Positions 9,775-18,351 of a stretch of DNA of 64,000 nucleotides are shown one piece after another. Position 1 is the stretch's first letter, and every line of letters starts with the position of its first letter. Origin of the DNA: Thaumasiovibrio subtropicus (GTDB lineage: Bacteria; Pseudomonadota; Gammaproteobacteria; Enterobacterales; Vibrionaceae). The translations under genes were made by a program, and so were the position numbers. The stretch is taken from NCBI RefSeq assembly GCF_019703835.1, contig NZ_AP023054.1, positions 1,488,001-1,552,000 of the forward strand, given 5' to 3'. The notes under the pieces were generated by a model. That model was not told where the DNA came from, searched no databases, and saw only the letters and a list, made by a program, of their open reading frames with translations.

Positions 9775-10689
9775 TTACCTCGCACGCTCACGGTTTAAGT
9801 AAAGAAGCGCACCGTTCAACAACATGATGAACACCAGAAGCACAATCCCCGTTGCGTATAGAGCACTTGCGTGAATGCCCGTTGCATAAGACATTTCGAT
9901 AGCAATGTTGGCTGTTAGGGTACGAGCTGAGTCTAAAATGCCTTCAGGCATTGCAGGGGAGTTACCCATGACCATGATGATGGCCATCGTCTCACCAAGC
10001 GCCCGAGCGATACCGAGGATAACGCCTGTCATGATGCCGGAGCGAGCGGCAGGGACGAGCAGTTTGAAGATGGTGAACATGTGTGATGCGCCCAGTGCTA
10101 GCGAACCTTCTTTGTAGGTACGAGGCACAGCACGAATCGACGTCTCAGAAACGGTGATGACCGTAGGTAAAATCATAACCGCAAGCACAATGATACCTGC
10201 CAGAATCGTATTACCCGCTGGCACATTAAAAATGTCTTGAATGAGCGGGACAATAATCACCAAACCAAAGAAACCGTATACTACTGACGGGATACCTGCC
10301 AGCAACTCAACGGCTGGGCGGATAAGGTCAGCAAGGCGTTTAGGCGCGACTTCTGCAATGAAAATCGCAGTCAGGACGCCGACGGGGACGCCGATGATGA
10401 CAGCACCCGCTGTTGAAACAAGCGAGGCAACAATCATTGGCGCGATACCAAAGAGTGCTGGTGGAAGCCACTGTTGGCCTAGCACGATGCCTGAAACACC
10501 AGCTTGCGCGAATGCGGCGTAACCTTCTCGAAAAATGAAGTAGCCAATTAGAATGAGCGAGATAATTCCGAGTGCAGCACTCGAAAGGAAAAGGTATTTG
10601 AAGAACAACTCACGCCAATCAACGCTTTCTTGTGATTGCAGTGAACCGCCGTCCTTCAGTTTTTCAATTTTGTCACTTGCGATGGTCAT
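9775..10689 (-). CDS. pstC: Phosphate ABC transporter permease PstC
   Basis: A 304-residue permease with a cytoplasmic N-terminal tail of about 30 residues, then membrane helices and the typical PAVELLAGIPSVVYGFFG and RAVPRTYKEGSLALGAS (EAA loop), followed by ARALGETMAI. It forms the heterodimeric phosphate channel with PstA. It lies second in the operon, separated from pstS by a hairpin that may lower its expression relative to the binding protein. Confidence 0.96.
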   Translation of the reverse strand: MTIASDKIEKLKDGGSLQSQESVDWRELFFKYLFLSSAALGIISLILIGYFIFREGYAAFAQAGVSGIVLGQQWLPPALFGIAPMIVASLVSTAGAVIIGVPVGVLTAIFIAEVAPKRLADLIRPAVELLAGIPSVVYGFFGLVIIVPLIQDIFNVPAGNTILAGIIVLAVMILPTVITVSETSIRAVPRTYKEGSLALGASHMFTIFKLLVPAARSGIMTGVILGIARALGETMAIIMVMGNSPAMPEGILDSARTLTANIAIEMSYATGIHASALYATGIVLLVFIMLLNGALLYLNRERAR

Positions 10690-10718
10690 AAAAACTCCAA
10701 GTGCCTAAAAGGCAAAGA

Positions 10719-10754
10719 ACCCGCCCAAAAGTGATGCAATGCATCCGGGCGGGT
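10719..10754 (-). promoter_or_regulatory. Intercistronic hairpin between pstS and pstC
   Basis: An 8-bp inverted repeat ACCCGCCC / GGGCGGGT encloses a second inner stem GATGC/GCATC. On the transcribed minus strand it is followed by TTCTTTGCC, not a long T-run, so it is more likely an attenuator or RNase-stop that keeps pstS mRNA more abundant than pstCAB than a full terminator. Confidence 0.6.
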
Positions 10755-10765
10755 AAAAATGTTGC

Positions 10766-11587
10766 TTATTTAACAGCGATGTAACCTTTACCTTCAACTA
10801 GCTTCTGTGCGTCAGAAGTCAGTGTCCAGTTAACAAACTTTTGAGAAGCGTCATTGATTAGAGACTTCTTGAAAAGAACGAGGAATGGACGTTGTACACC
10901 GTAATCACCGGCGTTGATCGCTTCAACTGTTGGGTATACGCCATCGACTTCAAGCGCGGTCAATGTGTCATCAACAGTACCTAGAGAGATGTAGCCGATT
11001 GCAAATGGGTTGTTAGCAACCATGGTCTTCAGCTGGCCGTTACCAGAAGCAACTTGAGCGCGTTGCGAGATAGCAGAGACTTTTTGACCGTTGATTTCTT
11101 GCTTAAGGCTCATGATGTCTTCGAAAGCACCACGTGTACCTGATGCAGTGTCACGAGTAATCGCTACGATTGGCTTATCTTCACCACCGACTTCTTTCCA
11201 GTTAGTGATTTCGCCTTTGAAGATCTTAGTGATATCTTCTTTCTTTAGGCCTTTGATGGTGTTGGTGTTGTGAACAACAACCGCGATGCCGTCACGTGCA
11301 ACAACGACTTCTTGTAGGTCATCAGATTTTTCTGAATCTTTTAGGTTACGTGAGCTCATACCTAGGTCAGCAGAACCGTCGTTCGCAGCACGAACACCAG
11401 CAGAAGAGCCTGGGCCTTGAACTTCAACAAAAACATCTGGATTTACTTTCGTGTAAGTTTCGCCAAATACTTCCATCAGTGGAGATACAGAGCTTGAACC
11501 AACAACAGAGATTGTTTCATTTGCTACTGCAACGTTGAATACCATTGAGCCAGCTAGTGCTAGTGCGCTAATAACCTTAGTTTTCAT
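10766..11587 (-). CDS. pstS: Periplasmic phosphate-binding protein PstS
   Basis: A 273-residue secreted protein. Its signal peptide (MKTKVISALALAGSMVF...VAVA) is followed by ISVVGSSSVSPLMEVFGE and GPGSSAGVRAANDGSADLGMSSR, which carry the Ser/Thr/Asp phosphate contacts of PstS, and by RDTASGTRGAFEDI. It captures phosphate in the periplasm for PstCAB. The start at 11587 is chosen for AAGGATAT upstream; six extra in-frame residues to 11605 are possible. It is the first gene of the operon, behind a Pho box array. Confidence 0.95.
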   Translation of the reverse strand: MKTKVISALALAGSMVFNVAVANETISVVGSSSVSPLMEVFGETYTKVNPDVFVEVQGPGSSAGVRAANDGSADLGMSSRNLKDSEKSDDLQEVVVARDGIAVVVHNTNTIKGLKKEDITKIFKGEITNWKEVGGEDKPIVAITRDTASGTRGAFEDIMSLKQEINGQKVSAISQRAQVASGNGQLKTMVANNPFAIGYISLGTVDDTLTALEVDGVYPTVEAINAGDYGVQRPFLVLFKKSLINDASQKFVNWTLTSDAQKLVEGKGYIAVK

Positions 11588-11647
11588 TTTTATATCCTTT
11601 AACATCCGGCGAATTTGCCATGAGCTTGTTTAAATGAACGAGGCAAA

Positions 11648-11702
11648 GGTTAGGAAAGTTATATGACAGTAATGTTTCATCTCTTTGAAGACTGTGTGAC
11701 GG
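11648..11702 (-). promoter_or_regulatory. PhoB-binding site array (Pho boxes) upstream of pstS
   Basis: Read on the minus strand, five consecutive 11-base units fill these 55 bases: CCGTCACACAG, TCTTCAAAGAG, ATGAAACATTA, CTGTCATATAA, CTTTCCTAACC. Units four and five form the best Pho box (CTGTCAT, four-base AT spacer, CTTTCCT) against the known CTGTCAT-N4-CTGTCAY consensus. The position, about 60-115 bases before the pstS ATG, fits PhoB activation under phosphate limitation. Confidence 0.75.
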
Positions 11703-11726
11703 TTGAAAAAAGGCAGGTTTGGTCGA

Positions 11727-11757
11727 AAATGTGCATCTATGTGCATCTATGTGCTTG
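11727..11757. repeat. Three ATGTGC motifs at 10-base spacing
   Basis: ATGTGC recurs three times in phase with the DNA helix (the 10-base unit GTGCATCTAT is exactly doubled at 11731-11750, then GTGCTT). It lies upstream of the Pho boxes of pstS. It could be an accessory operator or a chance microrepeat. Confidence 0.45.
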
Positions 11758-11881
11758 ATTTATGATTCTTGCTGCCTTGAAGGTTAGACGATTTTTGTTT
11801 AGGAGAGTGCCTTAGGAGTCAAGGTGAGTGTCTGATTTTCTGTCTTAACTGACTGTAATTTATAGATTACTCATATTGTTT

Positions 11882-11904
11882 GTCGCGCGCGTTTTAAGCG
11901 CGAC
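11882..11904 (-). terminator. GC-rich hairpin downstream of parA-like gene
   Basis: GTCGCGC and GCGCGAC form a 7-bp stem about 60 bases past the parA-like stop. There is no clear T-run on either strand, so termination is uncertain. Confidence 0.35.
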
Positions 11905-11962
11905 TATTAATGGGTGTATTATTTATTGGCTATTTCGGTTTTGTGCTGTTTTACAATCTTGG

Positions 11963-12745
11963 TTATGCGTTTGCTTTGATTTCGTTTAAGTTTTCAGCAA
12001 TGGCAACAAAGGCTTGAGTCAATTTATGGTTAGGCGCAAAGGTTGTGAGGGGCTGTCTTTGGTAATGGGATTCTTTCATTTTGACTGAGGAAGGAATGAA
12101 AGGTTTGATGACGGGAATACCGAACAGTTCTATTTCTGAGACGATTTGCTTGGGATGGTTGGCTTGGCTGTTGAACATATTGACGATAATACCTTCGATA
12201 ACGAGCTTCTGGTTGTGGTCTTCACGCAGCTCACTGACATTGGCAAGGAGAATTTCTAAGGCCTGTTTAGAGAAAGTATCGCAATCGAATGGGATTAAGA
12301 GTTTCTCACAAGCAATCAACGCCGATTTGGTGTAAAAGTTGAAGTTAGGCGGGGTATCGATATAAATACAGTCGAATTCTTTGTCTAATTCGTTGATGGC
12401 ATCTCGTAGCTTGTAAATTTTGTATCGTCGCTCTAGTTCATTCTCAATTTGATCAAGTTTAAAGCTTGAAGGTATCAGGCTAAGGTTTTCGACGTTTGTC
12501 GCTTGAGGGAAACGTGAGATGGGTGTTGCCATTGTAAACCAGCCAGCGGTTTGGTTGAGAAGATCGGCAATGGTCAACTGCTCGCTTTTCGCTACGTCAT
12601 AGCCCAGATAGTGACTTGCATTTCCTTGGACATCTAAATCAATCAATAATGTTTTGAGCCCTTGCTGAGCCGAGATAGCGGCTAAGTTGCACGCAATGCT
12701 CGATTTTCCAACACCGCCTTTTTGATTGAAGATGACTCTTTTCAT
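11963..12745 (-). CDS. ParA/Soj-family ATPase without a ParB partner
   Basis: A 260-residue deviant-Walker ATPase. Walker A' is KGGVGKSS (residues 8-15) with the signature lysine near the start, then LLIDLDVQGNASHYLGYD and FDCIYIDTPPNFNFYT (Walker B region). Such proteins form ATP-dependent dimers on DNA or at the pole and position plasmids, chromosomes, chemosensory arrays or other cargo. The start at 12745 has AAGGA upstream. No parB, parS cluster or chemotaxis operon adjoins it, so the cargo is unknown. It is not a plasmid or chromosome ParAB locus by context. It is divergent from the TonB receptor gene. Confidence 0.85.
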   Translation of the reverse strand: MKRVIFNQKGGVGKSSIACNLAAISAQQGLKTLLIDLDVQGNASHYLGYDVAKSEQLTIADLLNQTAGWFTMATPISRFPQATNVENLSLIPSSFKLDQIENELERRYKIYKLRDAINELDKEFDCIYIDTPPNFNFYTKSALIACEKLLIPFDCDTFSKQALEILLANVSELREDHNQKLVIEGIIVNMFNSQANHPKQIVSEIELFGIPVIKPFIPSSVKMKESHYQRQPLTTFAPNHKLTQAFVAIAENLNEIKANA

Positions 12746-12927
12746 TATCACGTCCTTATGTGTTTGGTTTAATAAAATAGTCAACTTAATCCTTTATGGC
12801 AAGCCACATGTCGTGGAGTTGTGGGTTGGGTATATTCAATTCTCCTTAGCATCAATAACCCTGCTTATGCCTCATTTGCATACACTCAAGACTATACTGT
12901 AATCACGAGATGTGCTTGGAGTATATA

Positions 12928-14964
12928 ATGACGCTGCATTTTCGCCTTAACACTCTGATTCTTTCGGGTTTTAGTTGTTTCTCTTTTGGTGCCGATGATG
13001 ACTTTTTAGATCTTGATGCACTCATGCAGATGGATGTTCAGGCGACAACCGCATTGAAACGCGCATCCTCAGTGCGAGATACCGCCGCTTCTGTTTATGT
13101 TATTGATAGTGAAGAACTCCATTTGCATGGTATTCGCAGTGTGCCTGAGGCATTGAAGTTGGTGCCGGGGGTCTTTGTCAGGCAGATAGACAATAATGTT
13201 TGGGCGATATCAACGCGGTTCGCAGCCAGTCAGTTTTATAGTCGCATGTTAGTGATGGTCGATGGACAGAATGTCTATAATCCGACTTTCGCCGGTATCG
13301 CGTGGGAAGAGTTGGATATCGACATCGATACCATAGAGCGAATCGAGGTGATTCGTGGGACTGGCGGCATGCTTTGGGGGGCAAATGCCACCAATGGTGT
13401 CGTTAACATTATTACTAAGCACAGTTTTGACACCCAAGGTGTAGAAGGTCGGGTGACAGTGAGTTCACTGCCAGGCTATGCGATGGCGTTAAAATATGGC
13501 GGAGGCTATGGTGATGACGTCAATTTTCGTATTGGTATCACCACGACTAATCACGAAAAGGCCAATAGACCTGACGACGCAAATGATGAAGGACGCGTGA
13601 CTTCATTGGGTCTACGGTGGGATTATAGTCTGACGCCTCAGCTTGAGTGGCAATGGCATACGCGCTTGTTACGTAGCGACATTGCGCAAGTGACGCGTAC
13701 ACAATGGCTCGATACACCTAAGACTGCTGAGACGATAGAAGGCGAAGGGTTATCGATGATGACACGTCTTGTTCACAATGTGTCACCCTATACCTCTCAG
13801 CAGTTTCAGGTCTCGTATCAATACAGTAATCGCCCTCAAATCGCTATTGATATTAAATACCAGTCATGGGATATCGACTATCAATACAATCATTCATGGG
13901 ATAATAAACGGCTCGACTTTGGTACTTATATTCGCCATAACGATGTACTTACTGATGATGGCTTATTGGTCACACTGTCAGAAAATGACACTAACCTCGA
14001 TATTTATGGCGCGTTTTTGCAATTTGAGTGGGCAGTGAGGGAAACAACCAAACTGCTGTTTGCGGGAAAGCTAGAACATAACAATTATCACGGTTGGGGA
14101 TTTCAACCTTCAGTCAGGTTGTTGCAAAACATTAATCAGAATCACAGTTTCTGGCTTGGTTATTCTGAAGTGGAACGAACACCGACATTTGGGGAGTATT
14201 CGATTGAGGTAAATTCGGCGCAACAGCCTTTTTCTTCTATTTATACTACTGGCGTGTCAAAGGTTGACAATTACTTGGTGAAGGCGGTAATTCGAAGTAA
14301 CAATGAGCTTGATGCTGATCGGTCTGAAAATATCGAAGCTGGGTATCGATATTATCCAGATCAAGATACCTTCCTGGACGTTTCAGCTTTCTATTCTACA
14401 TATAGAAATAGTGCAAACTTCGATATTGAAATCGATCAGCAAGCGATTGAGAGTATCGTCACACTGGCACAGATTGGCGATATCAGTGGTGCTCAAAACC
14501 GCATTGAACAGCTTAGGATTGGCTTTCAGTCTGTTGGTGGAGGCAAGCTTGATATTTATGGCGTCGAAGCGAGTCTGTCACAGATCCTTTCTGAACGTTT
14601 TCGGTTGCAGTTAGGCGTAAGTTTATTGGATATGCACTACCGTGGTCTGTTAGGCGAGATCTACGGATTGGGTGTGTCGGATGATATCGTCCAATCTAAG
14701 CTGAAGATGACCTATCTGTCTGCTGAAAACTTCAACTTTTCCGCAATGTTAACGCATGAATCTGAGAGTGATATTTATGGCACCGATGACTATTGGAGTA
14801 TGTCGTTAGGAGGGAACTATCGTTTTAGCGACCGCGTCAGTGCCGGGTTGTTTATCAAGAATGTGTTTGTAGATGGACTTGAGTACGGGAAGCAATCAGA
14901 TATCTATATTCATCAATCGGAAATTGAGCCCTATGTGATGGGAACAATCGTGATAGGGTTTTAG
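12928..14964 (+). CDS. TonB-dependent receptor linked to YfiR/GGDEF-EAL signalling
   Basis: A 678-residue outer-membrane receptor. It has a signal peptide (cleavage probably near residue 23), then an N-terminal segment DDFLDLDALMQMDVQATTALKR that resembles the start of the TonB-receptor class found beside YfiR-like proteins. The plug domain (about 45-160) includes SVPEALKLVPGVFV, MLVMVDGQNVYNPTF and IERIEVIRGTGGMLWGANATNGVVNIITK. The remainder is a 22-strand barrel ending in an aromatic-type TIVIGF. The ATG at 12928 has GGAG upstream. It overlaps the start region of the yfiR-like gene, so the three genes form one operon. A transport substrate cannot be predicted; the context suggests ligand sensing. 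Confidence 0.9.
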   Translation: MTLHFRLNTLILSGFSCFSFGADDDFLDLDALMQMDVQATTALKRASSVRDTAASVYVIDSEELHLHGIRSVPEALKLVPGVFVRQIDNNVWAISTRFAASQFYSRMLVMVDGQNVYNPTFAGIAWEELDIDIDTIERIEVIRGTGGMLWGANATNGVVNIITKHSFDTQGVEGRVTVSSLPGYAMALKYGGGYGDDVNFRIGITTTNHEKANRPDDANDEGRVTSLGLRWDYSLTPQLEWQWHTRLLRSDIAQVTRTQWLDTPKTAETIEGEGLSMMTRLVHNVSPYTSQQFQVSYQYSNRPQIAIDIKYQSWDIDYQYNHSWDNKRLDFGTYIRHNDVLTDDGLLVTLSENDTNLDIYGAFLQFEWAVRETTKLLFAGKLEHNNYHGWGFQPSVRLLQNINQNHSFWLGYSEVERTPTFGEYSIEVNSAQQPFSSIYTTGVSKVDNYLVKAVIRSNNELDADRSENIEAGYRYYPDQDTFLDVSAFYSTYRNSANFDIEIDQQAIESIVTLAQIGDISGAQNRIEQLRIGFQSVGGGKLDIYGVEASLSQILSERFRLQLGVSLLDMHYRGLLGEIYGLGVSDDIVQSKLKMTYLSAENFNFSAMLTHESESDIYGTDDYWSMSLGGNYRFSDRVSAGLFIKNVFVDGLEYGKQSDIYIHQSEIEPYVMGTIVIGF

Positions 14965-14966
14965 TG

Positions 14967-15488
14967 ATGCGGTTGTTTTTGCTCTTTCTCGCAATGACCT
15001 TAACGAGTGGGATAGCTGTCGCTGATGACAGCGAAGTCACTGAGCGTGAATATAAGATTAAAGCGGGGTATATCTATAATTTCATTCGCTATTCTCGTTT
15101 GAAAGAGTTGAAAGAGAATATTCAGGTTTGTAGCCCGAGTGCACCATTTATTTCGATTGCCAACAGTGTGTTTGGCGAAAGAGAAGTGAATGGTCGTTAT
15201 ATTACGCTGCATCAAGTTAAGGACGATATTAAAGGGTGTCATGTCGTTTTTATTTCTGAAGATGACGTTAAATGGTGGGAGGCAAGAAAAACAACCCCGC
15301 TACCTGAGAATGTGTTGATCGTTGGAGAAAGTGATGACTTCGCGATACATCTTGGGCATATCAATTTTGTTATTGTCGGCAGCAAAGTACGGTTTGAAAT
15401 TAACCCCCAAGAGCTTAGATCCTCCGGATTGAGTATTAGCTCGACTGTGTTGCGTCTGGGTAAGGTTGTATCAGGGGGGCCGCAATGA
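14967..15488 (+). CDS. YfiR-family (DUF4154) periplasmic protein
   Basis: A 173-residue secreted protein. A signal peptide ends near VADD (residue 20), followed by the YfiR/DUF4154 pattern: YKIKAGYIYNFIRYSRL, IQVCSPSAPF, GCHVVFISEDD, NVLIVGESDDFA, INFVIVGSKVRFEINPQEL and LSISSTVLRLGKVV near the end. In Pseudomonas YfiBNR, YfiR is a periplasmic repressor that holds the cyclase YfiN off. The two cysteines (in VCSP and GCHV) match the idea of redox-sensitive folding, but this is inference. The stop of the receptor and this start are two bases apart, and it overlaps the next gene by 4 bases (ATGA), so translation is coupled. Confidence 0.88.
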   Translation: MRLFLLFLAMTLTSGIAVADDSEVTEREYKIKAGYIYNFIRYSRLKELKENIQVCSPSAPFISIANSVFGEREVNGRYITLHQVKDDIKGCHVVFISEDDVKWWEARKTTPLPENVLIVGESDDFAIHLGHINFVIVGSKVRFEINPQELRSSGLSISSTVLRLGKVVSGGPQ

Positions 15489-17533
15489 GACGCCGAGGGT
15501 TGTCAGTCACCGCCAAGATAATGATGTTAGTCAATGGCGCGCTCATCACGGTCGTCATCGCATTACTTTGGCTCTTTTTTATGTTCGAAACTGGGCTCGT
15601 TAAAGCCTCAGAAGAGGCGAACCTCAATAGTCTTGTCGATGTGGTCAGTCCAAGTTTAAAAGCCGCATTGTTGTTTGATGATGTTGACACAATCCAAGAT
15701 ATCTTGTCCTCACTCAGGGCGTTAGACTCCATTGATTATGTCGCGGTGGTCGATCATAACAACCGAGTTATTCATGATATTGGGATATCGGTTGTGCCTG
15801 TTGAGGGTGGCGCGATATTACCAGAGTACTATCAGCGTCTCTTTTATGATGATGGTAGGTTACTAGCGACGTTAATTGTGGCAAAAAGTGAGAACTATCT
15901 TGGTGAGCAATTTGTGCTCTTTTCAAATGTATTGGTTGCGGTCTTTTTTATCTTCATCTTAGTTTCGGTTATTTTTTCTTACACGATTCAACACATTATT
16001 AGCTCACCAATCAAGCGACTCACGTCGGTGGTGAAGGGGATATCCGAATCTGGAGAGTATATGCAGCGCGCATCGATCGATACGCGGGATGAGGTGGGGG
16101 AGTTAGCCAAGTATTTTAATGCGATGATGGATGAAGTCAGTCAGCGGGATAAGTGGATGGAAGAGCAAGTCTCGCAACGCACCAAACAGTTAGAAGCTTC
16201 AAATCAAAAACTTTTTCAACTGGCATATACTGACCCGTTAACCAAGCTTGCGAATCGGTCTCGGTTTATCTCGGAGTTGGATTACTACACGCAAATTGGC
16301 CGAAGTGAGCCTTTTGCGTTGCTTTTTATTGATCTAGATAAGTTCAAAACGATAAATGACAACTTAGGCCATGAAGCTGGTGATCAGTTGTTAGTTGAAA
16401 CGGCAAATCGGCTTGTTTCGGCAATGGGAAAAGACGACATCGTCGCACGTCTTGGTGGCGATGAATTCGTTATCATGCATTTTGGCTATCAGAGCTTACA
16501 TGAGTTAAGACTCCGCTGTGAGCATTTGAGGCAACAGTTTCTCGCCCCATTTGTCCTCCAAAATCGCCATCTGTATGTCAGTGTTAGCGTGGGCGTCGCT
16601 GAGTATCCTAAAGATGGCCGAGAGAGTGACTTACTGGTAAAAAATGCTGACGAAGCGATGTATGTGGCGAAATCGAAGGGGCGAAACCGAGTTGGCTATT
16701 ACGAACCATCGATGGGCGCGGTTGCTGCTATTAGAATGAATTTAACCCAAGACCTGCGCTTGGCATTAAATCGTGGCGAGTTTGAAATTCACTATCAACC
16801 CATTGTCGATATGAAAACGGGTGAGTGGGTGAAACTCGAGGCATTGCTCCGCTGGCAGCACCCTACGCGAGGTATCATCTATCCGAATGAGTTTGTGCCT
16901 CATGCTGAAGAAAACGGCATGATCTCTGAGATTGGTCGCTGGGTGTTTATGCAGTCTGCAATCTATTGTCGCAAGCTCTATGAGCTCACTGGCCGTTGGT
17001 TTTCGATCAGTGTCAATATCTCTCCTGTGCAATTCAACGATAAGCCAGAGGATTACCATGATTATGTTAAGCGCTTCATGCGACTAAGGTTGCCAGAAGG
17101 AGCGTTGATCATTGAGATCACTGAAGGGTTGCTGATGGATGTTGATGAAGGTACCTCAGACTTATTAAGTGGTTTACGTCGTCTTGGAGTACAGCTCGCG
17201 ATTGATGACTTTGGCACGGGTTACTCTTCGTTGTCGTATTTAAGAAAATTTGACATTGATTTGCTCAAAATTGATCGCTCTTTTGTTGAGTCAATTGCTG
17301 ATTCACAAGATGACTGTGCAATTTGTGAGGCAATTATTACCATGTCTCATGCATTGGGAATTGCCGTCGTTGCGGAAGGCATTGAAACACAAAATCAGAT
17401 AGATGTGCTTAATCGATTGGGTTGTGATTATGGACAGGGCTATTTATTCTCATTGCCAATAATTGGCGATGCCTTACTGGTATCTATATGTGAAAAACAG
17501 GGCGTGCTTAAACTTACAAATCGCAAGGGATAA
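15485..17533 (+). CDS. Membrane HAMP-GGDEF-EAL c-di-GMP enzyme, partner of YfiR-like protein
   Basis: A 682-residue protein with a helix at about residues 10-33, a small periplasmic domain (34-143), a second helix (144-168), HAMP (about 172-225), GGDEF (active site GGDEF at 324-328) and EAL (EALLRW near 451). The RxxD inhibitory site is absent (GKDD at that position). The EAL domain keeps VNISPVQF, IEITEG, IDDFGTG, LLKIDRSF and AEGIET, so it looks catalytically competent. It can in principle make and degrade c-di-GMP; which activity dominates is unknown. The topology (periplasmic loop, HAMP) matches YfiN, which YfiR inhibits. Last gene of the receptor operon. Confidence 0.92.
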   Translation: MRRRGLSVTAKIMMLVNGALITVVIALLWLFFMFETGLVKASEEANLNSLVDVVSPSLKAALLFDDVDTIQDILSSLRALDSIDYVAVVDHNNRVIHDIGISVVPVEGGAILPEYYQRLFYDDGRLLATLIVAKSENYLGEQFVLFSNVLVAVFFIFILVSVIFSYTIQHIISSPIKRLTSVVKGISESGEYMQRASIDTRDEVGELAKYFNAMMDEVSQRDKWMEEQVSQRTKQLEASNQKLFQLAYTDPLTKLANRSRFISELDYYTQIGRSEPFALLFIDLDKFKTINDNLGHEAGDQLLVETANRLVSAMGKDDIVARLGGDEFVIMHFGYQSLHELRLRCEHLRQQFLAPFVLQNRHLYVSVSVGVAEYPKDGRESDLLVKNADEAMYVAKSKGRNRVGYYEPSMGAVAAIRMNLTQDLRLALNRGEFEIHYQPIVDMKTGEWVKLEALLRWQHPTRGIIYPNEFVPHAEENGMISEIGRWVFMQSAIYCRKLYELTGRWFSISVNISPVQFNDKPEDYHDYVKRFMRLRLPEGALIIEITEGLLMDVDEGTSDLLSGLRRLGVQLAIDDFGTGYSSLSYLRKFDIDLLKIDRSFVESIADSQDDCAICEAIITMSHALGIAVVAEGIETQNQIDVLNRLGCDYGQGYLFSLPIIGDALLVSICEKQGVLKLTNRKG

Positions 17534-17804
17534 TGACGATTTTTCATTGTAAAGGTGTGATAGAAGCGACAGATTCATTTGTTTTTTCGCTAATGTTAGT
17601 AACACGTAAAATAAGTTTTTTTCTCTCCATCTTTAGCTTAAATTGTTATGTGTTCAGTTGCTTAGTGGTTTAAGTTGTTGTTTTTAGTTGTTTTTCTTAT
17701 GCGTGTTATTGATGTGAAATATAAGTTAAATAAGTGTCAGAATAATATTTGGTCAGCGTCGAGTATTTCTAATTACTGAGTTTGCTATCAATAGTAAAAC
17801 ATAG
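17534..17804. other. AT-rich intergenic region, nothing recognised
   Basis: Between the GGDEF-EAL stop and the promoter of the small gene the sequence is T-rich on the plus strand with no coding frame, hairpin terminator or RNA motif that I can name. Confidence 0.35.
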
Positions 17805-17833
17805 TTGCGTTAATTCTCATTGCTGGCTATAAA
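17805..17833 (+). promoter_or_regulatory. Sigma-70 type promoter of the 69-aa gene
   Basis: TTGCGT (17805-17810) and TATAAA (17828-17833) are separated by exactly 17 bases, and a GG precedes the -10 closely. Transcription would start near 17840, about 40 bases before the ATG at 17879. Confidence 0.6.
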
Positions 17834-17878
17834 TAGAGCATATTAAAAAATAACTTATTGATAATTGGTTAGGTGTCT

Positions 17879-18088
17879 ATGTTTAAATGCGAAATTGATT
17901 GCCAGTCAGAAAGAGTCAGTTTTTCTGATGTAGAAATGGCGATAGGATATGTCTCAGAAGTCCTTATCCCAAACAACGGTGACTTTGGCTTTAGAAAAGC
18001 GAATATATCGTTGAACTTAGAAGAAAAAGTGAGAGATTACGTCTACATTGATGCAGAGAATCTCCTCGAAGATTTGATGAATCTTTGA
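17879..18088 (+). CDS. Small hypothetical protein, 69 aa
   Basis: A 69-residue acidic protein (MFKCEIDCQSERVSF...ENLLEDLMNL) with no signal peptide or membrane helix. It has two cysteines in CEIDC near the N-terminus and a predicted amphipathic C-terminal end (IDAENLLEDLMNL). I recognise no family. It is flanked by a well-formed promoter upstream and a strong terminator 6 bases downstream, making it a monocistronic unit that is likely real despite its size. The ATG at 17879 has AGG five bases before; a GTG at 17873 would overlap that site. Confidence 0.7.
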   Translation: MFKCEIDCQSERVSFSDVEMAIGYVSEVLIPNNGDFGFRKANISLNLEEKVRDYVYIDAENLLEDLMNL

Positions 18089-18093
18089 TCGAA

Positions 18094-18120
18094 AAGGCTG
18101 ACGGAATGTCAGCCTTTTTT
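18094..18120 (+). terminator. Rho-independent terminator of the 69-aa gene
   Basis: A perfect 9-bp stem AAGGCTGAC / GTCAGCCTT with a 5-base loop runs into a T-run. It begins 6 bases after the stop codon. Confidence 0.9.
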
Positions 18121-18350
18121 GACGCTAGAATACCGAGAACGGGATAGGATAAATAATCTTGGTGCATATAGGCTTAGTGCATATGGCTATTCTGGTTTTG
18201 ATGTCTTACTTTATTCGTTTTAAATCCCGCTATACCTTTCTTTTTGATGTGCTCAGGGCATTAATCGCCTTCTAAACCGCCTCTAGAACAGCATTGTGAA
18301 GTGGATTGAGCATATGTTCGTAACGTTTATCTGTTGCAACATAGGGTAAA
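18121..18350. other. Intergenic, upstream part of the queD leader
   Basis: No coding frame was found. GTGCATAT occurs twice 15 bases apart (18162 and 18177) within a partly repeated GTGCATAT-GGCT unit. The queD promoter presumably lies towards the right side, but I cannot point to a clear -35/-10 pair. Confidence 0.35.
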
Positions 18351-18351
18351 T

